A DNA stretch of 64,000 nt. Origin: Cytobacillus suaedae. GTDB lineage: Bacteria > Bacillota > Bacilli > Bacillales > Bacillaceae_L. Made by a program: the position numbers and the translations under genes. The stretch covers positions 3,497,001 through 3,561,000 of the forward strand of contig CP063163.1 of the NCBI GenBank assembly GCA_014960805.1, read 5' to 3'. The first letter of the stretch is position 1; every line of letters begins with the position of its first letter. Below are positions 17,073-29,300 of this stretch, piece after piece. Under the pieces are notes generated by a model, which saw only the letters and a list, made by a program, of their open reading frames with translations, ran no database searches and was not told where the DNA came from.

Positions 17073-17534
17073 TTATGTGAAAAAATTATAAAGTCTCATT
17101 GCTAAGTAGGCTATTCCCGCACCAATTAAGGGACCTACTGCAACCCCTTTAAATAAAGCTACTGCTATAATAGTTCCAAACACAAGAGCGGTTGTAATGT
17201 GTGGATCATCTGCAAGAAGATGAATTCCTCCTTTAGCAATCAATGCCACGGCAATACCAGATGCAAGTGCTATCCAAGCGTATGGTGATTTAACCGCATC
17301 CCCCAATTGTTTAAAACCTATTTCTCCTGTCGCAATTGGTACTAATACAGCAAGAGTAATTAGTGTAATCCCCCAATTTATGCCTTTGCCTTGGATATGT
17401 GGAAATAATTTAGAATCCAATCCAGTCCACTTTAATACCAGAAGTACCGCAACTGCTATTATTAGTGATTGGTTTTTCCCGATTACGCCTATAGCTAACA
17501 AGACAAGCAAAAATAAGGTAGCTTGATTAAACAA
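17073..17534 (-). CDS. ytwI: YtwI, DUF441 membrane protein
   Basis: 153 residues with four or five hydrophobic segments separated by Gly-rich turns (LFLLVLLAIGVIG, ITLITLAVLVPIA, WIALASGIAVALIAKGGIHLL, TTALVFGTIIAVALFKGVAVGPLIGAGIAYLAM). Matches the DUF441/YtwI family of unknown function, which sits upstream of citZ in B. subtilis too. I choose the TTG at 17534 because the preceding ATG directly abuts the ribosome site (AGGAAGG) and family members open with the same MFxQA pattern. No mechanism is known. Confidence 0.85.
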   Translation of the reverse strand: MFNQATLFLLVLLAIGVIGKNQSLIIAVAVLLVLKWTGLDSKLFPHIQGKGINWGITLITLAVLVPIATGEIGFKQLGDAVKSPYAWIALASGIAVALIAKGGIHLLADDPHITTALVFGTIIAVALFKGVAVGPLIGAGIAYLAMRLYNFFT

Positions 17535-17687
17535 GTTACTCATCCTTCCTATTTACAACTACTATATCGTACCATATAAAAAAATTTTCTACCATGATAT
17601 AGGTCACTAATAAGGGGTTTGTACTTTCCATAAATTATATAAGAATGTAAAATAAGGATATTACCCTAAGACAGGAGGTTTTTCTAT

Positions 17688-18806
17688 TTGACTATCCACC
17701 ATTTATATAGTGTATTACGATTCCTGTTGGTTCTTGCAATTGTTGTAATTGGTCTTATTACAATATATTTATTATCAACTGTTACTTATCCTTTTATTAT
17801 TGCACTTGTTATTGCTTTTATTATTAATCCATTGGTTAATTTTCTTCAATACAAAGGGAAAATGCCTAGAACACTTGCTGTTTTTATAGCACTTATACTG
17901 GTCTTTGCTATCGTTGCCGGTTTACTAACCTTATTAATTGCTGAGATTATTTCTGGGGCAAACTATTTAGCTAATGTAGTTCCTTCCCATTTTGAGAAGC
18001 TAGTGGTATATATTGAAGAAATTATTACTGCCCAGGTTATTCCTATGTATAATCAGCTTACTAATCTATTTAATAATTTGGAAAGTGGACAGCAAAATAC
18101 GATCATTGAAAATATTCAAAGTGTCGGGACAACAGTTGCTACAAATGTTGGTCAATTTATTCAAACAATCTTACAAAATATTCCTAACTTCTTAGGTTGG
18201 CTTCCAAACGCTGCAACAGTGTTAATTTTTTCTTTATTAGCTACATTTTTCATTAGTAAGGATTGGGATCGTCTAGTAGGTATCGGTAGAAAAGTACTTC
18301 CAGTAAAGGCTCGTACTTCAGGCAAAACGGTTTTTGTTGATTTACAAAAAGCCTTATTTGGTTTTATTAAAGCACAAGCTACATTGATTTCTATTACTAC
18401 TGTGATTGTCTTAATTGGATTACTAGTCTTACGAGTAGATTACGCAATCACCATTGCTTTATTAATTGGCATAGTTGACGTGTTACCTTATTTAGGGACA
18501 GGGCTAGTATTTGTTCCTTGGATTATCTATTCTGCTTTAAGTGGAGATGTACATTTAGCCTTAGGCTTGGGCGTTCTTTATGTAATCGTCATTGTGCAGA
18601 GACAAATCATGGAACCTAAAATATTATCATCAAGTATTGGATTAGACCCATTAGCAACACTCATTTCCTTATTTGTTGGTTTTAAATTATTTGGATTTCT
18701 AGGTTTAATTATCGGCCCAGTTTTACTTGTAATCATAAAAACCCTTAGTACTGCTGGGGTATTTAGAGACTTATGGAGCTTTATTATCAGCAATAAATCC
18801 GCATAG
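17688..18806 (+). CDS. ytvI: YtvI, AI-2E/PerM-family transporter
   Basis: 372 residues, about eight membrane helices, the pattern of the AI-2E (YdiK/PerM) family. Hallmarks are the hydrophobic N-terminal pair (FLLVLAIVVIGLITIYLL and YPFIIALVIAFIINPLVNFL), a central amphipathic stretch, and the C-terminal LGTGLVFVPWIIYSALSGD and GLIIGPVLLVIIKTL blocks. Substrate unknown; members include Na+/H+ exchangers and exporters. TTG start after ACAGGAGG. It is the only plus-strand gene in the region, divergent from ytwI and convergent with fxsA. Confidence 0.88.
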   Translation: MTIHHLYSVLRFLLVLAIVVIGLITIYLLSTVTYPFIIALVIAFIINPLVNFLQYKGKMPRTLAVFIALILVFAIVAGLLTLLIAEIISGANYLANVVPSHFEKLVVYIEEIITAQVIPMYNQLTNLFNNLESGQQNTIIENIQSVGTTVATNVGQFIQTILQNIPNFLGWLPNAATVLIFSLLATFFISKDWDRLVGIGRKVLPVKARTSGKTVFVDLQKALFGFIKAQATLISITTVIVLIGLLVLRVDYAITIALLIGIVDVLPYLGTGLVFVPWIIYSALSGDVHLALGLGVLYVIVIVQRQIMEPKILSSSIGLDPLATLISLFVGFKLFGFLGLIIGPVLLVIIKTLSTAGVFRDLWSFIISNKSA

Positions 18807-18848
18807 AAAAAGAGGGGAAGACTCGTTATCGAGCTTCTCCTCTTTTCT
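18805..18848. terminator. bidirectional terminator of ytvI and fxsA
   Basis: Long stem: AAAAGAGGGGAAG and CTCG pair with CGAG and CTTCTCCTCTTTT across a TTAT loop, with A and T tracts on either side. Confidence 0.85.
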
Positions 18849-18852
18849 TATG

Positions 18853-19245
18853 TTACCTTCTAATAATGGTGAACTGACCATTATTTATCATTTTTTGAAT
18901 AATTCTTCCGATCAATGGTTTTATGGTATTTCTAGTAGGTGGTAACAACAGGAAAAACCCTAACGCATCTGTTATAAAACCGGGAGTTAATAATAATGTT
19001 CCTCCTATTAAAATACAAATACCATCCATAATTGCATTGGCTGGTGGATATCCATAGGATATATCCTCTTGTGCCTTTTTTAGAACTTCTAACCCTTGTT
19101 TTTTCGCTAACCACGCTCCTATTACACCAGTTGCGATTATTAATAGAATTGTTGGCCATACTCCAATGGTATTTCCGGAGAACACAAGTAATCCAATCTC
19201 TAATGCCGGAACAATGATAATCAGTGCAAAAAGTATACGAAACAT
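18853..19245 (-). CDS. fxsA: FxsA family membrane protein
   Basis: 130 residues with three membrane segments (FRILFALIIIVPALEIGLLVF, GVWPTILLIIATGVIGAWLA, AIMDGICILIGGTLLLTPGFITDALGFFLLLPP) and the FxsA signature around VPALEIG and LTPGFITDxLGF. In E. coli FxsA overproduction relieves F-plasmid exclusion of phage T7; its normal role is unknown. It occupies the same slot as B. subtilis ytzA between ytvI and pyk. Confidence 0.9.
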   Translation of the reverse strand: MFRILFALIIIVPALEIGLLVFSGNTIGVWPTILLIIATGVIGAWLAKKQGLEVLKKAQEDISYGYPPANAIMDGICILIGGTLLLTPGFITDALGFFLLLPPTRNTIKPLIGRIIQKMINNGQFTIIRR

Positions 19246-19311
19246 TGCAATAACCCCCGAATGTCTTTATTACAAAATTATTCTTGTCCCACTATTATAT
19301 GCTTAGAGAAA

Positions 19312-19342
19312 CAAAAAGAGAAGGAAAGTTCATCCCTTCTCT
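19312..19342 (-). terminator. terminator of pfkA-pyk
   Basis: 8-bp stem AGAGAAGG / CCTTCTCT followed by TTTTTG on the minus strand. Confidence 0.8.
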
Positions 19343-19365
19343 TTAAACATTCGCTTCGTTATTTT

Positions 19366-21126
19366 TTACAAAACACTAGCATGACCATCGTAAATCACGC
19401 CACGTGATGCGTCTACAGTAATATCTTGCCCGTCCTTTATAAGTGTTGTAGCATTTTCTACACCTACAATTACCGGTATCCCTAAACTTAGTCCTACAAC
19501 TGCTGCATGGCTTGTTAGTCCACCCTCTTCTGTAATAAGAGCAGAGGCTTTTTCAAGTGCTTGCATCATATCACGGTCCGACCCAACAGTAACAAGGATA
19601 GCTCCATCTTCCATTTTGCGATTAGCTTCCTCACCAGACTTCACAATAATAGCTTTTCCATATGCTGTTTTTCTACCAATCCCTTGTCCCTTCACGATCA
19701 CATCACCAACCACATGAATTTTCATAAGGTTAGTTGTGCCTGTTTCACCGACTGGAACACCGGCAGTTATCACAACTAAGTCCCCTGGTGTAATGATACC
19801 AGATTGTAATCCTTCTTGAACAGCAATATCTAGCATCTCGTCTGTTGATGTTGCTATACTTCCTGATTGCGGATACACTCCCCACGCAAGTGCTAATCTT
19901 CTAGATGCTGAAGGTCCAGTTGTAACAGCGATGATTGGTGCCTTTGGTCTATATTTTGAAATCATTTTAGCAGTATGACCACTTTCAGTAGGTGTAATGA
20001 TTGCAGAAACATCTAGGTTTAAAGCAGTATGTGCCACAGATTGACCAATTGCATCTGTAATCGTAATTCCACTTTGCTTACTACGAGTAGAAAGCATTTC
20101 ACGATATTCTAATGCCGTCTCAGCACGCGAAGCAATATTATGCATTGTTTGAACTGCTTCTTGAGGGTAATTTCCAGCCGCTGTTTCTCCAGATAGCATA
20201 ATTGCATCGGTTCCATCAAAGATAGCATTAGCCACATCACTTGCTTCTGCACGTGTAGGTCTAGGATTACGTTGCATTGAATCTAACATTTGAGTTGCTG
20301 TAATTACAGGTTTACCTAATGCGTTACATTTCTTGATTAACTCTTTTTGTACTAATGGTACTTCTTCTGCCGGTATCTCTACTCCTAAGTCACCACGAGC
20401 GACCATCAAACCATCTGAAACCTCAAGAATTTCATCAATATTGTCAACACCTTCTTGGTTCTCAATCTTAGGAATAATTTCAATCGTTGAGGCATTATGC
20501 TTCTCTAGAAGATCACGGATTTCAAGTACATCTGATGCACGTCTTACGAACGAAGCTGCTATAAAATCCACACCTTGTTCAATTCCAAATATAATATCAT
20601 TTGTATCTTTATCAGTAATACCTGGTAGTTTTACCTGCACCCCTGGTACGTTGACACCCTTTTTATTTTTAAGGGTTCCTGTGTTTAGTATTTTCGTCGT
20701 AATCTCTTGATTTTGGTGGTCAATTGAAAGAACCTCTAGACCAATTAATCCATCATCCAATAAAATTTTTGAGCCAATATTCACATCTTCTATTAAACCA
20801 GGGTATGTAATCGAGAATTTTTCAACCGTTCCTACTAGTTCGGTCATGGAAACAATAATTGTTGAGCCCTCTTTTAATTCAATTGCACCATTTTCCATAG
20901 TATGAGTACGAATCTCTGGACCTTTGGTATCAAGAAGTATAGCAACAGTTTTACCTGTTTTTTCTGAAGCCTCACGAATGTTTTTTATTCTCGCCCCGTG
21001 CTCTTCATGGTCACCATGTGAGAAATTAAGTCTAGCCACATTTAAACCAGCCTCAATTAATTTTGTAAGCATTTCTACACTTTCACTCGCGGGACCTATT
21101 GTACATACTATTTTAGTTTTTCTCAT
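19366..21126 (-). CDS. pyk: pyruvate kinase with C-terminal PEP-utiliser domain
   Basis: 586 residues. The catalytic barrel opens [11 protein letters not shown] and carries the Lys/Glu active site ([17 protein letters not shown]) and [12 protein letters not shown]. About 110 extra C-terminal residues form the PEP-utiliser mobile domain ([21 protein letters not shown]), as in Bacillus and Geobacillus enzymes. Converts PEP and ADP to pyruvate and ATP. Cotranscribed with pfkA (48-base gap, terminator downstream). Ribosome site GAGGAGGTAG. Confidence 0.98.
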   Translation of the reverse strand: MRKTKIVCTIGPASESVEMLTKLIEAGLNVARLNFSHGDHEEHGARIKNIREASEKTGKTVAILLDTKGPEIRTHTMENGAIELKEGSTIIVSMTELVGTVEKFSITYPGLIEDVNIGSKILLDDGLIGLEVLSIDHQNQEITTKILNTGTLKNKKGVNVPGVQVKLPGITDKDTNDIIFGIEQGVDFIAASFVRRASDVLEIRDLLEKHNASTIEIIPKIENQEGVDNIDEILEVSDGLMVARGDLGVEIPAEEVPLVQKELIKKCNALGKPVITATQMLDSMQRNPRPTRAEASDVANAIFDGTDAIMLSGETAAGNYPQEAVQTMHNIASRAETALEYREMLSTRSKQSGITITDAIGQSVAHTALNLDVSAIITPTESGHTAKMISKYRPKAPIIAVTTGPSASRRLALAWGVYPQSGSIATSTDEMLDIAVQEGLQSGIITPGDLVVITAGVPVGETGTTNLMKIHVVGDVIVKGQGIGRKTAYGKAIIVKSGEEANRKMEDGAILVTVGSDRDMMQALEKASALITEEGGLTSHAAVVGLSLGIPVIVGVENATTLIKDGQDITVDASRGVIYDGHASVL

Positions 21127-21174
21127 TTTTGAACTACCTCCTCTATCAATTGTGGAAACGATTCCACACCCATT

Positions 21175-22143
<969 letters not shown>

Positions 22144-22263
22144 TCAGGTTAATTTAGTTCGATATGTTATATTCCTTTTTGCATTCATATGAGTGCATTG
22201 TTACTATTTCAATGTTTAACATACCATGAAGAATTATTGAAGACAATAGAGTGATAAATGAAT

Positions 22264-22284
22264 ACATAGAAAACTATGTGTCAA
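22264..22284 (-). promoter_or_regulatory. palindrome beside a TTGACA hexamer upstream of pfkA
   Basis: ACATAG-AAAA-CTATGT (22264-22279) is a perfect 6+6 palindrome directly abutting a consensus -35 hexamer TTGACA on the minus strand (22279-22284). A good -10 at 17 bases is not seen. Candidate operator only. Confidence 0.3.
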
Positions 22285-22369
22285 ATTTACAACAATAAAG
22301 TGCAGAGTAGTCGAGAATGTTTTTATACTTATTTATTGTTTCTTTAATGAAAGATAATATTCTTAAGTA

Positions 22370-22414
22370 TCAAAACCAAAAGAACGTGCCCCGATAATGG
22401 ATTAGCACGTTCTT
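22370..22414 (-). terminator. terminator of accD-accA
   Basis: 10-bp stem AAGAACGTGC / GCACGTTCTT, then TTGGTTTT on the minus strand. Confidence 0.75.
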
Positions 22415-22420
22415 GGCTAT

Positions 22421-23398
22421 TTACTGTACACCTATATAATCATTCGTACTTTGAAACTCACCAATCGATTTAAACTTTTCATAACGATGTTTAACTAATT
22501 CAACTTTCCCCATTTTAGTTAAGAATGAAAGGGACTCTCTCAATACACGGTCAATATGTGCAGTTTGTGTTTCAACATCCTTATGAGCTCCACCTTTAAC
22601 CTCAGGGATAATCTCATCAATTACTCCAAGCTCTTTTAAATCTGGAGCTGTAATTTTCATCGTCTCTGCTGCTTTTTTTGCTAAACTAGCATCTTTCCAA
22701 AGTAATGCAGCTGCACCTTCTGGGGAAATAACAGAATAAGTAGAATTCTCTAGCATATGTATATGATTCCCAACGCCTAACGCTAAAGCTCCACCGCTTC
22801 CTCCTTCACCTATTACAATGCACACAATTGGAACAGTGAGACCAGCCATTTCAAATAGGTTCTTAGCTATCGCTTCACTTTGACCACGCTCTTCTGCTGC
22901 CTTCCCAGGATATGCACCCTTAGTATCAATAAAACAAATGATTGGGCGGTTAAATTTTTCCGCTTGCTTCATTAAACGAAGAGCCTTACGATACCCCTCT
23001 GGGTGAGGCATTCCAAAATTACGTCGAATGTTTTCTTTCGTGTCTTTCCCACGTTGGTGACCAATTATTGTAACAGGAAGACCATGATATTTTGCAATTC
23101 CACTAACAATTGCTTCATCATCTCCATAATAGCGATCCCCATGACATTCTAAAAAATTTGTAAACAGTCGCTTGATATAGTCGAGAGAGGTAGGACGTTC
23201 TGGATGTCGTGCTATTTGAACTCTGTCCCAAGGCTTTATGTTTCCATAAATCTCGTTTTCTAATTTTGCTAGTCTTCCTTCAAGCTTCTCTAACTCATCC
23301 GTTAAATCTAAATCTGTACTTTTCGTAAACTCTCTTAACTCTGAGATTTTTTTTCTTAATTCTATAACCGGACGTTCGAATTCCAATTCTCCTACCAA
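22421..23398 (-). CDS. accA: acetyl-CoA carboxylase carboxyltransferase alpha subunit
   Basis: 325 residues (B. subtilis AccA has 325). Opens with [10 protein letters not shown] and contains the crotonase-like carboxyltransferase signatures [23 protein letters not shown] and [16 protein letters not shown]. With AccD it moves carboxyl from biotin to acetyl-CoA, making malonyl-CoA. Starts at a TTG that overlaps the accD stop by seven bases, with the ribosome site inside accD (GGTGGAG). The equal stoichiometry of the complex fits this coupling. Confidence 0.96.
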   Translation of the reverse strand: MVGELEFERPVIELRKKISELREFTKSTDLDLTDELEKLEGRLAKLENEIYGNIKPWDRVQIARHPERPTSLDYIKRLFTNFLECHGDRYYGDDEAIVSGIAKYHGLPVTIIGHQRGKDTKENIRRNFGMPHPEGYRKALRLMKQAEKFNRPIICFIDTKGAYPGKAAEERGQSEAIAKNLFEMAGLTVPIVCIVIGEGGSGGALALGVGNHIHMLENSTYSVISPEGAAALLWKDASLAKKAAETMKITAPDLKELGVIDEIIPEVKGGAHKDVETQTAHIDRVLRESLSFLTKMGKVELVKHRYEKFKSIGEFQSTNDYIGVQ

Positions 23399-24255
23399 TT
23401 CAGTTCACCTCCAGGTTGGTGTATATCTAGTACATTAGCAAGTGTTTCTTTCAGGTCCTGACGATGAACAACTGCATCCAATTGTCCATGCTTAAGAAGA
23501 AACTCTGCAGTTTGAAAATCAGAAGGTAGATCTTCACGAATCGTTTGTTCAATAATTCTTCTACCCGCAAATCCTATTAATGCACCGGGTTCTGCAAAAT
23601 TATAATCTCCTAAAGAGGCAAAACTAGCAGAAACTCCACCTGTTGTTGGATGAGTCATCACTGAAATGATTAATCCACCCTTGTCACTATGCATTTTCAG
23701 TGCTGAACTTGTTTTCGCCATCTGCATTAAGCTCAAAACACCTTCCTGCATTCTCGCTCCGCCTGAAGCTGTAAAGATAATAAAAGGAACACCTAATTCT
23801 GATGCTTTTTCAATGGCCCTCGTAATTTTTTCGCCTACTACTGACCCCATGCTCCCCATTCTAAAGCTTGAGTCCATAATGGCAACAACTGTTTTGTAAC
23901 CATTGATTTTACCTTCTCCCGTTACAACAGCCTCATTAATTCTAGCTTTTTTTCTATCTTTTTCAAGTTTCTCAAGATAATCAGGGAATCCTAGTGGATT
24001 CTGAGATAGCAATTCTCTATCATATTCTGTAAATGAACCTTCATCTAGTAAACTTTGGAGTCTATCATGTGAAGTCATCATATGATGATGATCACAATTC
24101 ATACACACTCGCAAATTTTTATTTAATTCCTTAGTATACATGATCTTCTTGCAGTTTGGACATTTTGTCATTATTCCTTCAGGTACATCTTGCTTTGCCT
24201 GTTCAGATGGAATAGAAGCATACTTTTTCTTCTTTACAAAGATATCTTTTAACAA
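23392..24255 (-). CDS. accD: acetyl-CoA carboxylase carboxyltransferase beta subunit
   Basis: 287 residues from the TTG at 24255. The further upstream start would put the Shine-Dalgarno (GGGAGG) inside the gene, and family members begin MLKDIF. A four-Cys zinc ribbon (CPNCKK then CMNCD, about residues 30-52) precedes the crotonase-fold domain ([56 protein letters not shown]). First gene of accD-accA; a FadR-type regulator gene lies immediately upstream on the same strand. Confidence 0.95.
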   Translation of the reverse strand: MLKDIFVKKKKYASIPSEQAKQDVPEGIMTKCPNCKKIMYTKELNKNLRVCMNCDHHHMMTSHDRLQSLLDEGSFTEYDRELLSQNPLGFPDYLEKLEKDRKKARINEAVVTGEGKINGYKTVVAIMDSSFRMGSMGSVVGEKITRAIEKASELGVPFIIFTASGGARMQEGVLSLMQMAKTSSALKMHSDKGGLIISVMTHPTTGGVSASFASLGDYNFAEPGALIGFAGRRIIEQTIREDLPSDFQTAEFLLKHGQLDAVVHRQDLKETLANVLDIHQPGGELNW

Positions 24256-24392
24256 GCATAAACCTCCCTTACTTAATAGCAACTCTACAGTTTACGGACT
24301 ATATAGAGACAATAGAACGAGTATATCTTCGTTCCCGTTCCCTTCTACTGTAACGAAACAAGCCCAAACATTTTGTTGAAACATGTCATACG

Positions 24393-25016
24393 TTATTCGA
24401 CAATTTCTTTAATTGCGAGCTTTTCATAGATATGTAATGCTTTTTCCACATTTTTCGTTGAAAAAGCATCAAGTAGTTCTTGATAAAGTGATTTATTATT
24501 TTTAGTAGGGTCTTGGACTTGTAGCACCATGAAATATTCACTAATCACTTGCCAAAGTCGTAAAAACAAACTATTATTTATTCCCTTTACTACTCCACTA
24601 AAGAACTCCTGACGTGTAAATTCTGTCATATTAATAAGTTCATTAAGACTTTGTAACTGCTTCGCACTCATTCTCTCGCAGGCTAAAACAATACTATCAC
24701 GTTCAATTAAATACTTTGTTTCAATTAAATCTTTTTTAACTTTTACATCCTCTAATATATACGAGCCTAATATTTGAACAAGCTGGTGGTCTCCAAAATT
24801 TTTTAAAAAAGTGCCTTCTCCTCTTCTTGTCTCAATAATACCTAGGAGCTCCAGAGAACGTAATGCTTCTCGTACAGAAGATCTTCCAGCCTTTAAGCGT
24901 TCGGATAGCTCTCGTTCGGACGGAATTTTATCTCCTGCAACAAGTCCGTCTGCCACAATGATAGAACGTATCTGCTTTAATATTTCAATATATACCTTCG
25001 AATTTGAAGAGGTCAC
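24393..25016 (-). CDS. FadR/GntR-type transcriptional regulator
   Basis: 207 residues. N-terminal winged helix of the GntR family (about 8-72: IPSERELSERLKAGRSSVREALRSLELLGIIETRRGEGTFL) and an all-helical C-terminal FCD-like effector domain (IETKYLIERDSIVLACERMS...). It starts at a GTG nine bases behind the malic enzyme stop, so it is cotranscribed with that gene. A perfect TGGTC-A-GACCA palindrome upstream of the malic enzyme matches the operator style of this subfamily and suggests autoregulation. It lies between malic enzyme and accD, so malate, pyruvate or lipid-precursor control is plausible. The ligand is unknown. Confidence 0.85.
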   Translation of the reverse strand: MTSSNSKVYIEILKQIRSIIVADGLVAGDKIPSERELSERLKAGRSSVREALRSLELLGIIETRRGEGTFLKNFGDHQLVQILGSYILEDVKVKKDLIETKYLIERDSIVLACERMSAKQLQSLNELINMTEFTRQEFFSGVVKGINNSLFLRLWQVISEYFMVLQVQDPTKNNKSLYQELLDAFSTKNVEKALHIYEKLAIKEIVE

Positions 25017-25025
25017 CTTCTTGAA

Positions 25026-26264
25026 TCACTCGCCTTTACCTATAATAGATAATTTACGTGTTTTTTCTGCTACATCTTCAGGGTCTACTACTATTCTGGC
25101 AACTCCTGTTTCCATTGCAGCTTTTGCTACTCCTGCAGCAACTGCCGGAGCAACACGTGCATCGAATGGAGCAGGAATAACATAATCCGGACTTAATTCT
25201 TCCTCAGAAACTAAGCTCGCAATTGCTTCAACAGCAGCAATTTTCATTTGTTCATTAATATGAGTTGCACGAACATCGAGTGCACCTCTAAAAATACCTG
25301 GAAACGCCAAAACATTATTTACTTGGTTTGGGAAGTCTGAACGACCTGTCCCCACAACTTTAGCCCCTGCTGCCTTAGCTTCTTCTGGCATAATTTCAGG
25401 ATTTGGATTAGCCATTGCAAAAATGACTGGGTCCGGATTCATACTAGAAACCATTTCTGCAGTAAGTGCTCCTTCCACAGAAACCCCGATAAATACATCT
25501 GCATCCTTTATTACATCTTGCAGAGAACCTTCCGCTCTTGCATTGTTTGTATATTTAGCTACTTCTTCTTTAACCGAATTCATTCCGTATGGTCTACCTT
25601 CGTAGATAGCCCCTTTTGTATCACACATAATAATATCTCTCACACCATAACGATACAAAAGCTTTATAATAGCTATCCCTGCTGCACCAGCACCATTTGC
25701 TACTACTTTAATTTCAGACATCTTTTTATTAACTAATTTTAAAGCATTTACTAGACCAGCAACCGTAACGATAGCAGTACCATGCTGATCATCATGGAAA
25801 ATTGGAATATTTGTTTCTTTTTTCAATCGTTCTTCAATGACAAAGCAGTTAGGAGCAGCTATATCTTCTAAATTCACACCACCAAATGTGGGTTCTAGTA
25901 ATTTAACAGTTTCTACAATTTTATCTATGTCTGTAGTATTTAAACAAATTGGAAATGCATCAACACCAGCAAAGCTCTTAAACAACACAGCTTTACCTTC
26001 CATAACCGGTAGAGCTGCCTCTGGTCCAATGTTACCAAGGCCTAACACGGCAGTTCCATCAGAAACAACGGCTACCATATTACCTTTCATTGTATAATCA
26101 TAAACCTTATTTTTATCATCATAGATTGCTTTACAAGGCTCGGCCACTCCAGGTGAGTAAGCTAAACTTAAATCCTTTGCATTTCTAACAGGAACTTTTG
26201 ATTTTGATTCTAACTTCCCTTTATTTACTAGGTGCATATGTAATGCTTCTTCACGTAGGGTCAT
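25026..26264 (-). CDS. ytsJ: NAD(P)-dependent malic enzyme (YtsJ/MaeB type)
   Basis: 412 residues. Malic domain with the catalytic Tyr/Lys region (LSLAYSPGVAEPCKAIYDD, GKAVLFKSFAGVDAFPI) and metal site DIAAPNCFVIEERL. Then the FHDDQHGTAIV motif and Rossmann loop NGAGAAGIAII. Strongly resembles B. subtilis YtsJ, the NADP-preferring enzyme that decarboxylates malate to pyruvate. The ATG at 26264 is used because the upstream GTG is part of AAGGAGTG. Operon with the downstream FadR-type gene. Confidence 0.94.
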   Translation of the reverse strand: MTLREEALHMHLVNKGKLESKSKVPVRNAKDLSLAYSPGVAEPCKAIYDDKNKVYDYTMKGNMVAVVSDGTAVLGLGNIGPEAALPVMEGKAVLFKSFAGVDAFPICLNTTDIDKIVETVKLLEPTFGGVNLEDIAAPNCFVIEERLKKETNIPIFHDDQHGTAIVTVAGLVNALKLVNKKMSEIKVVANGAGAAGIAIIKLLYRYGVRDIIMCDTKGAIYEGRPYGMNSVKEEVAKYTNNARAEGSLQDVIKDADVFIGVSVEGALTAEMVSSMNPDPVIFAMANPNPEIMPEEAKAAGAKVVGTGRSDFPNQVNNVLAFPGIFRGALDVRATHINEQMKIAAVEAIASLVSEEELSPDYVIPAPFDARVAPAVAAGVAKAAMETGVARIVVDPEDVAEKTRKLSIIGKGE

Positions 26265-26342
26265 TATTTTCACTCCTTATAGTTTAAAAAGGTAAAATTA
26301 TGCCGAAGTTTCATTTCTAGCCAAACAATAATATATTCAAAA

Positions 26343-26355
26343 GTGGTCAGACCAC
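26343..26355 (-). promoter_or_regulatory. candidate FadR/GntR operator
   Basis: A perfect 13-bp palindrome, GTGGTCAGACCAC. The TGGTC-N-GACCA core is the known style of FadR/PdhR/LldR-subfamily operators. It lies about 80 bases upstream of the malic enzyme start, whose second gene encodes such a regulator. Confidence 0.6.
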
Positions 26356-26399
26356 ACTAACACCTTTACAATATAACATAATTTTGTCTTATGTAAAGA

Positions 26400-29300
26400 T
26401 TAATGTTTTTTTAATACAACATTTTTTTCTCCTACTAATTCCTTTAGCCTACTAAGGCACTCTTCCGTACTATTTATCCAACTATCCTCCTGTAGCTTGT
26501 ATGTTTTTTTCTCATCCACATAGTAGATAATGACAGGCGTTGAACCATGGTGCTTTTTTAAAATAGCATGTATTTTTTGTATAGTAGAACCTTCTTTATG
26601 AATGGGTTCTATTTTAAGATACAACGAGGATGAGCTTTCTTTCATTGACTTTAGTTCATCAATAGATAATACATTTTTTACGATTAACTGTAACCTTTGA
26701 TCCCTTAACTCAACCTTGCCTTCAACTAGTAGTACTGTACCTTTTTGTAGCTTGGTAGAAAACTTTCGATATATAGTTGGGAAAGTAACGGCTTCAATCT
26801 CTCCTGATTCATCACTGAGTGTTAAGAAAGCCATGACCTCCCCTTTTTTTGTTCGAATGGTTCGTTCATTTGTTATATAAACTCCAACCTTCACAGATGA
26901 ATCAAATTTGGATGGAGCTAGCTCCACAATTGGTTTCGCAATCATCTTTTTAAATAGTGGTTCGTAAGGAGTAGTAGGATGACTTGATAAATAGAATCCA
27001 AGTGCTTCTTTTTCAAACTTCAGTTTAGCTTCCGGAGAAAACGGATCAACTTTTATATATTTAGGCTTTAGATTAAATTCATCATTCATAAATAGGTCGA
27101 ATTGTCCATCTTCACTAGGACGAACTAATTCAGCATGTTCCATCGCCAAATCCAATGATGCTAATAAATTTGCGCGATCCTCCCCAAATTCGTCAAAAGC
27201 ACCTGAAGAAATTAACATTTCAAGTGTTTTTCTATTCACATTTTTTATCGATGTTCTCATACAGAAATCAAAAAGATCACTAAATCTTTTTTGTTTTCTT
27301 ACCTGTAGTATCTCTCTTAGTGCAGCAACTCCTACTCCTTTAATTGCTGCTAAACTAAATCGAATAGAACCTTTCTCCACTGTAAATGGAAAACTACTAC
27401 TGTTAATAGAGGGAGGTAGTAGTTTAATACCTTTTTGTTTTGCTTCTCTACTGTACTGAAAGATTTTATCTTCATTACCTATCACACTTGTAAGTAACGC
27501 TGCCGTAAAATAGAGTGGGTAGTTTGCTTTTAAATAGGCTAATTGATAAGAAATGATACTGTATGCAACAGCATGACTCCTATTAAAACCATAATTTGCA
27601 AATCTGACAATTAGATCATAGGTTGAATGGGATGTTTCTAGGGTATAACCCTTATTTAAGCAGCCCTTTACAAAGTGTTCCCTTTCTTCGTCAAGAACTT
27701 CTTTCTTCTTTTTGCTAACAGCCCTTCGTAATAGATCAGCTTCACCCAATGAAAAACCAGCCATAGTAGCTGCAATTTGCATGATTTGTTCCTGGTAAAC
27801 AATTACACCAAAAGTAGTGTGTAATATTTCTTTCAAGTCTTCATGAGGATAGACAATCTGTTCACGCCCATGTTTTCGTTCTATATAAGTTGGAATATTC
27901 TCCATTGGACCAGGACGATAGAGTGCATTTACAGCTACAATGTCTTCTATGTTAGTCGGTTCAAGATTTTCAAGTACTTTTCTCATACCACCTGATTCCA
28001 ATTGAAAAATTCCAGTAGTATCCCCGCTACTCAATAGTTCGTATGTTTTAGTATCATTAAAAGGTATATTGTTTAATTGGATCTTTTTCCCTGTATCTTT
28101 TCGAATGTAGGATAGAATATTGTCCAAAATCGTTAAATTACGCAAGCCGAGGAAATCCATTTTTAACAACCCTAATTCCTCAAGGATGTCCATTGAATAT
28201 TGCGTAAGATAGGTTTCGTTGTGTCCCTCTTGAACTGGCACTAAGTTAGTAAGCGGTTCTTCACTAATAACAACACCTGCAGCATGTGTGGACGTATGTC
28301 TAGGAAGACCTTCTAGTTTTATGGCAGTCTCATATAGTCTTTTACCAAGTTCTGAAGTACTAATATACTCGCGTAAAGAGTTTGATTCTTTAAATGCCTG
28401 TTTTAGTGTAATACCTAAACTTGATGGAATTTGCTTTGATATATAATCGGCTTCCTTCGGTGAAATTCCCATAACTCGTCCAACATCTCGAAGAACTGCC
28501 CTTGCCGCTAATGTTCCAAATGTAATAATTTGAGCCACATGTAGTTGACCATATTTTTTAGAAACATAGGCTATGACTTCATCTCGTCGATTGTCAGGAA
28601 AATCAATATCAATATCAGGCATGGAGATTCTCTCTGGATTTAAAAATCTTTCAAATAATAACTGATACTTTATAGGATCCACATCTGTAATATTAAGCAC
28701 ATAAGCAACTAAAGACCCTGCTGCAGAACCCCTACCAGGTCCAGTTAATATCCCATTTGAATGAGCAAACTTCATGAAATCCCAAACAATTAAAAAGTAA
28801 TCGCTAAACTTCATAGATTTAATAACATCTAGTTCATATGTAAGTCTCTCCAGATACTCATTTAAACGGATATCCCCTTCGAATCTTACCTTTAGTCCCT
28901 CTAAACATATTTTTTCTAGGTAATCACTCGAACTTTCATTCGCTGGAGTAGGATACTTCGGTAATGCTATTTTTCCTAACTCTATTTCTACATTACATCT
29001 TGTAGAAATATTCAGGGTTTCTTCAAGTATCTCCGGAATACTCCGAAATAACTCTACCATATTGGATATAGGTTTCATGTAATATTGGTCACTAGGTAGT
29101 TTAATTCGATCATCATCTGAAAGTTTATTACTATTCTTAATTGCTAAGAGACACTCATGTGCAAAAGAGTCCTCTCTATTTAAATAATAGACATCATTTG
29201 TTGCTACAAGCTTTACCATTAACTCCTTAGAAAGTTCCATTAGTCTTTTATTTAACATTTGCTGTTCGTTTAATCCATGGTCCTGAATCGATAAATAGAA

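Noticed and set aside
24253-24282. Longer accD start at 24282
   Set aside because: It would place the Shine-Dalgarno inside the coding sequence and add nine residues absent from the family.
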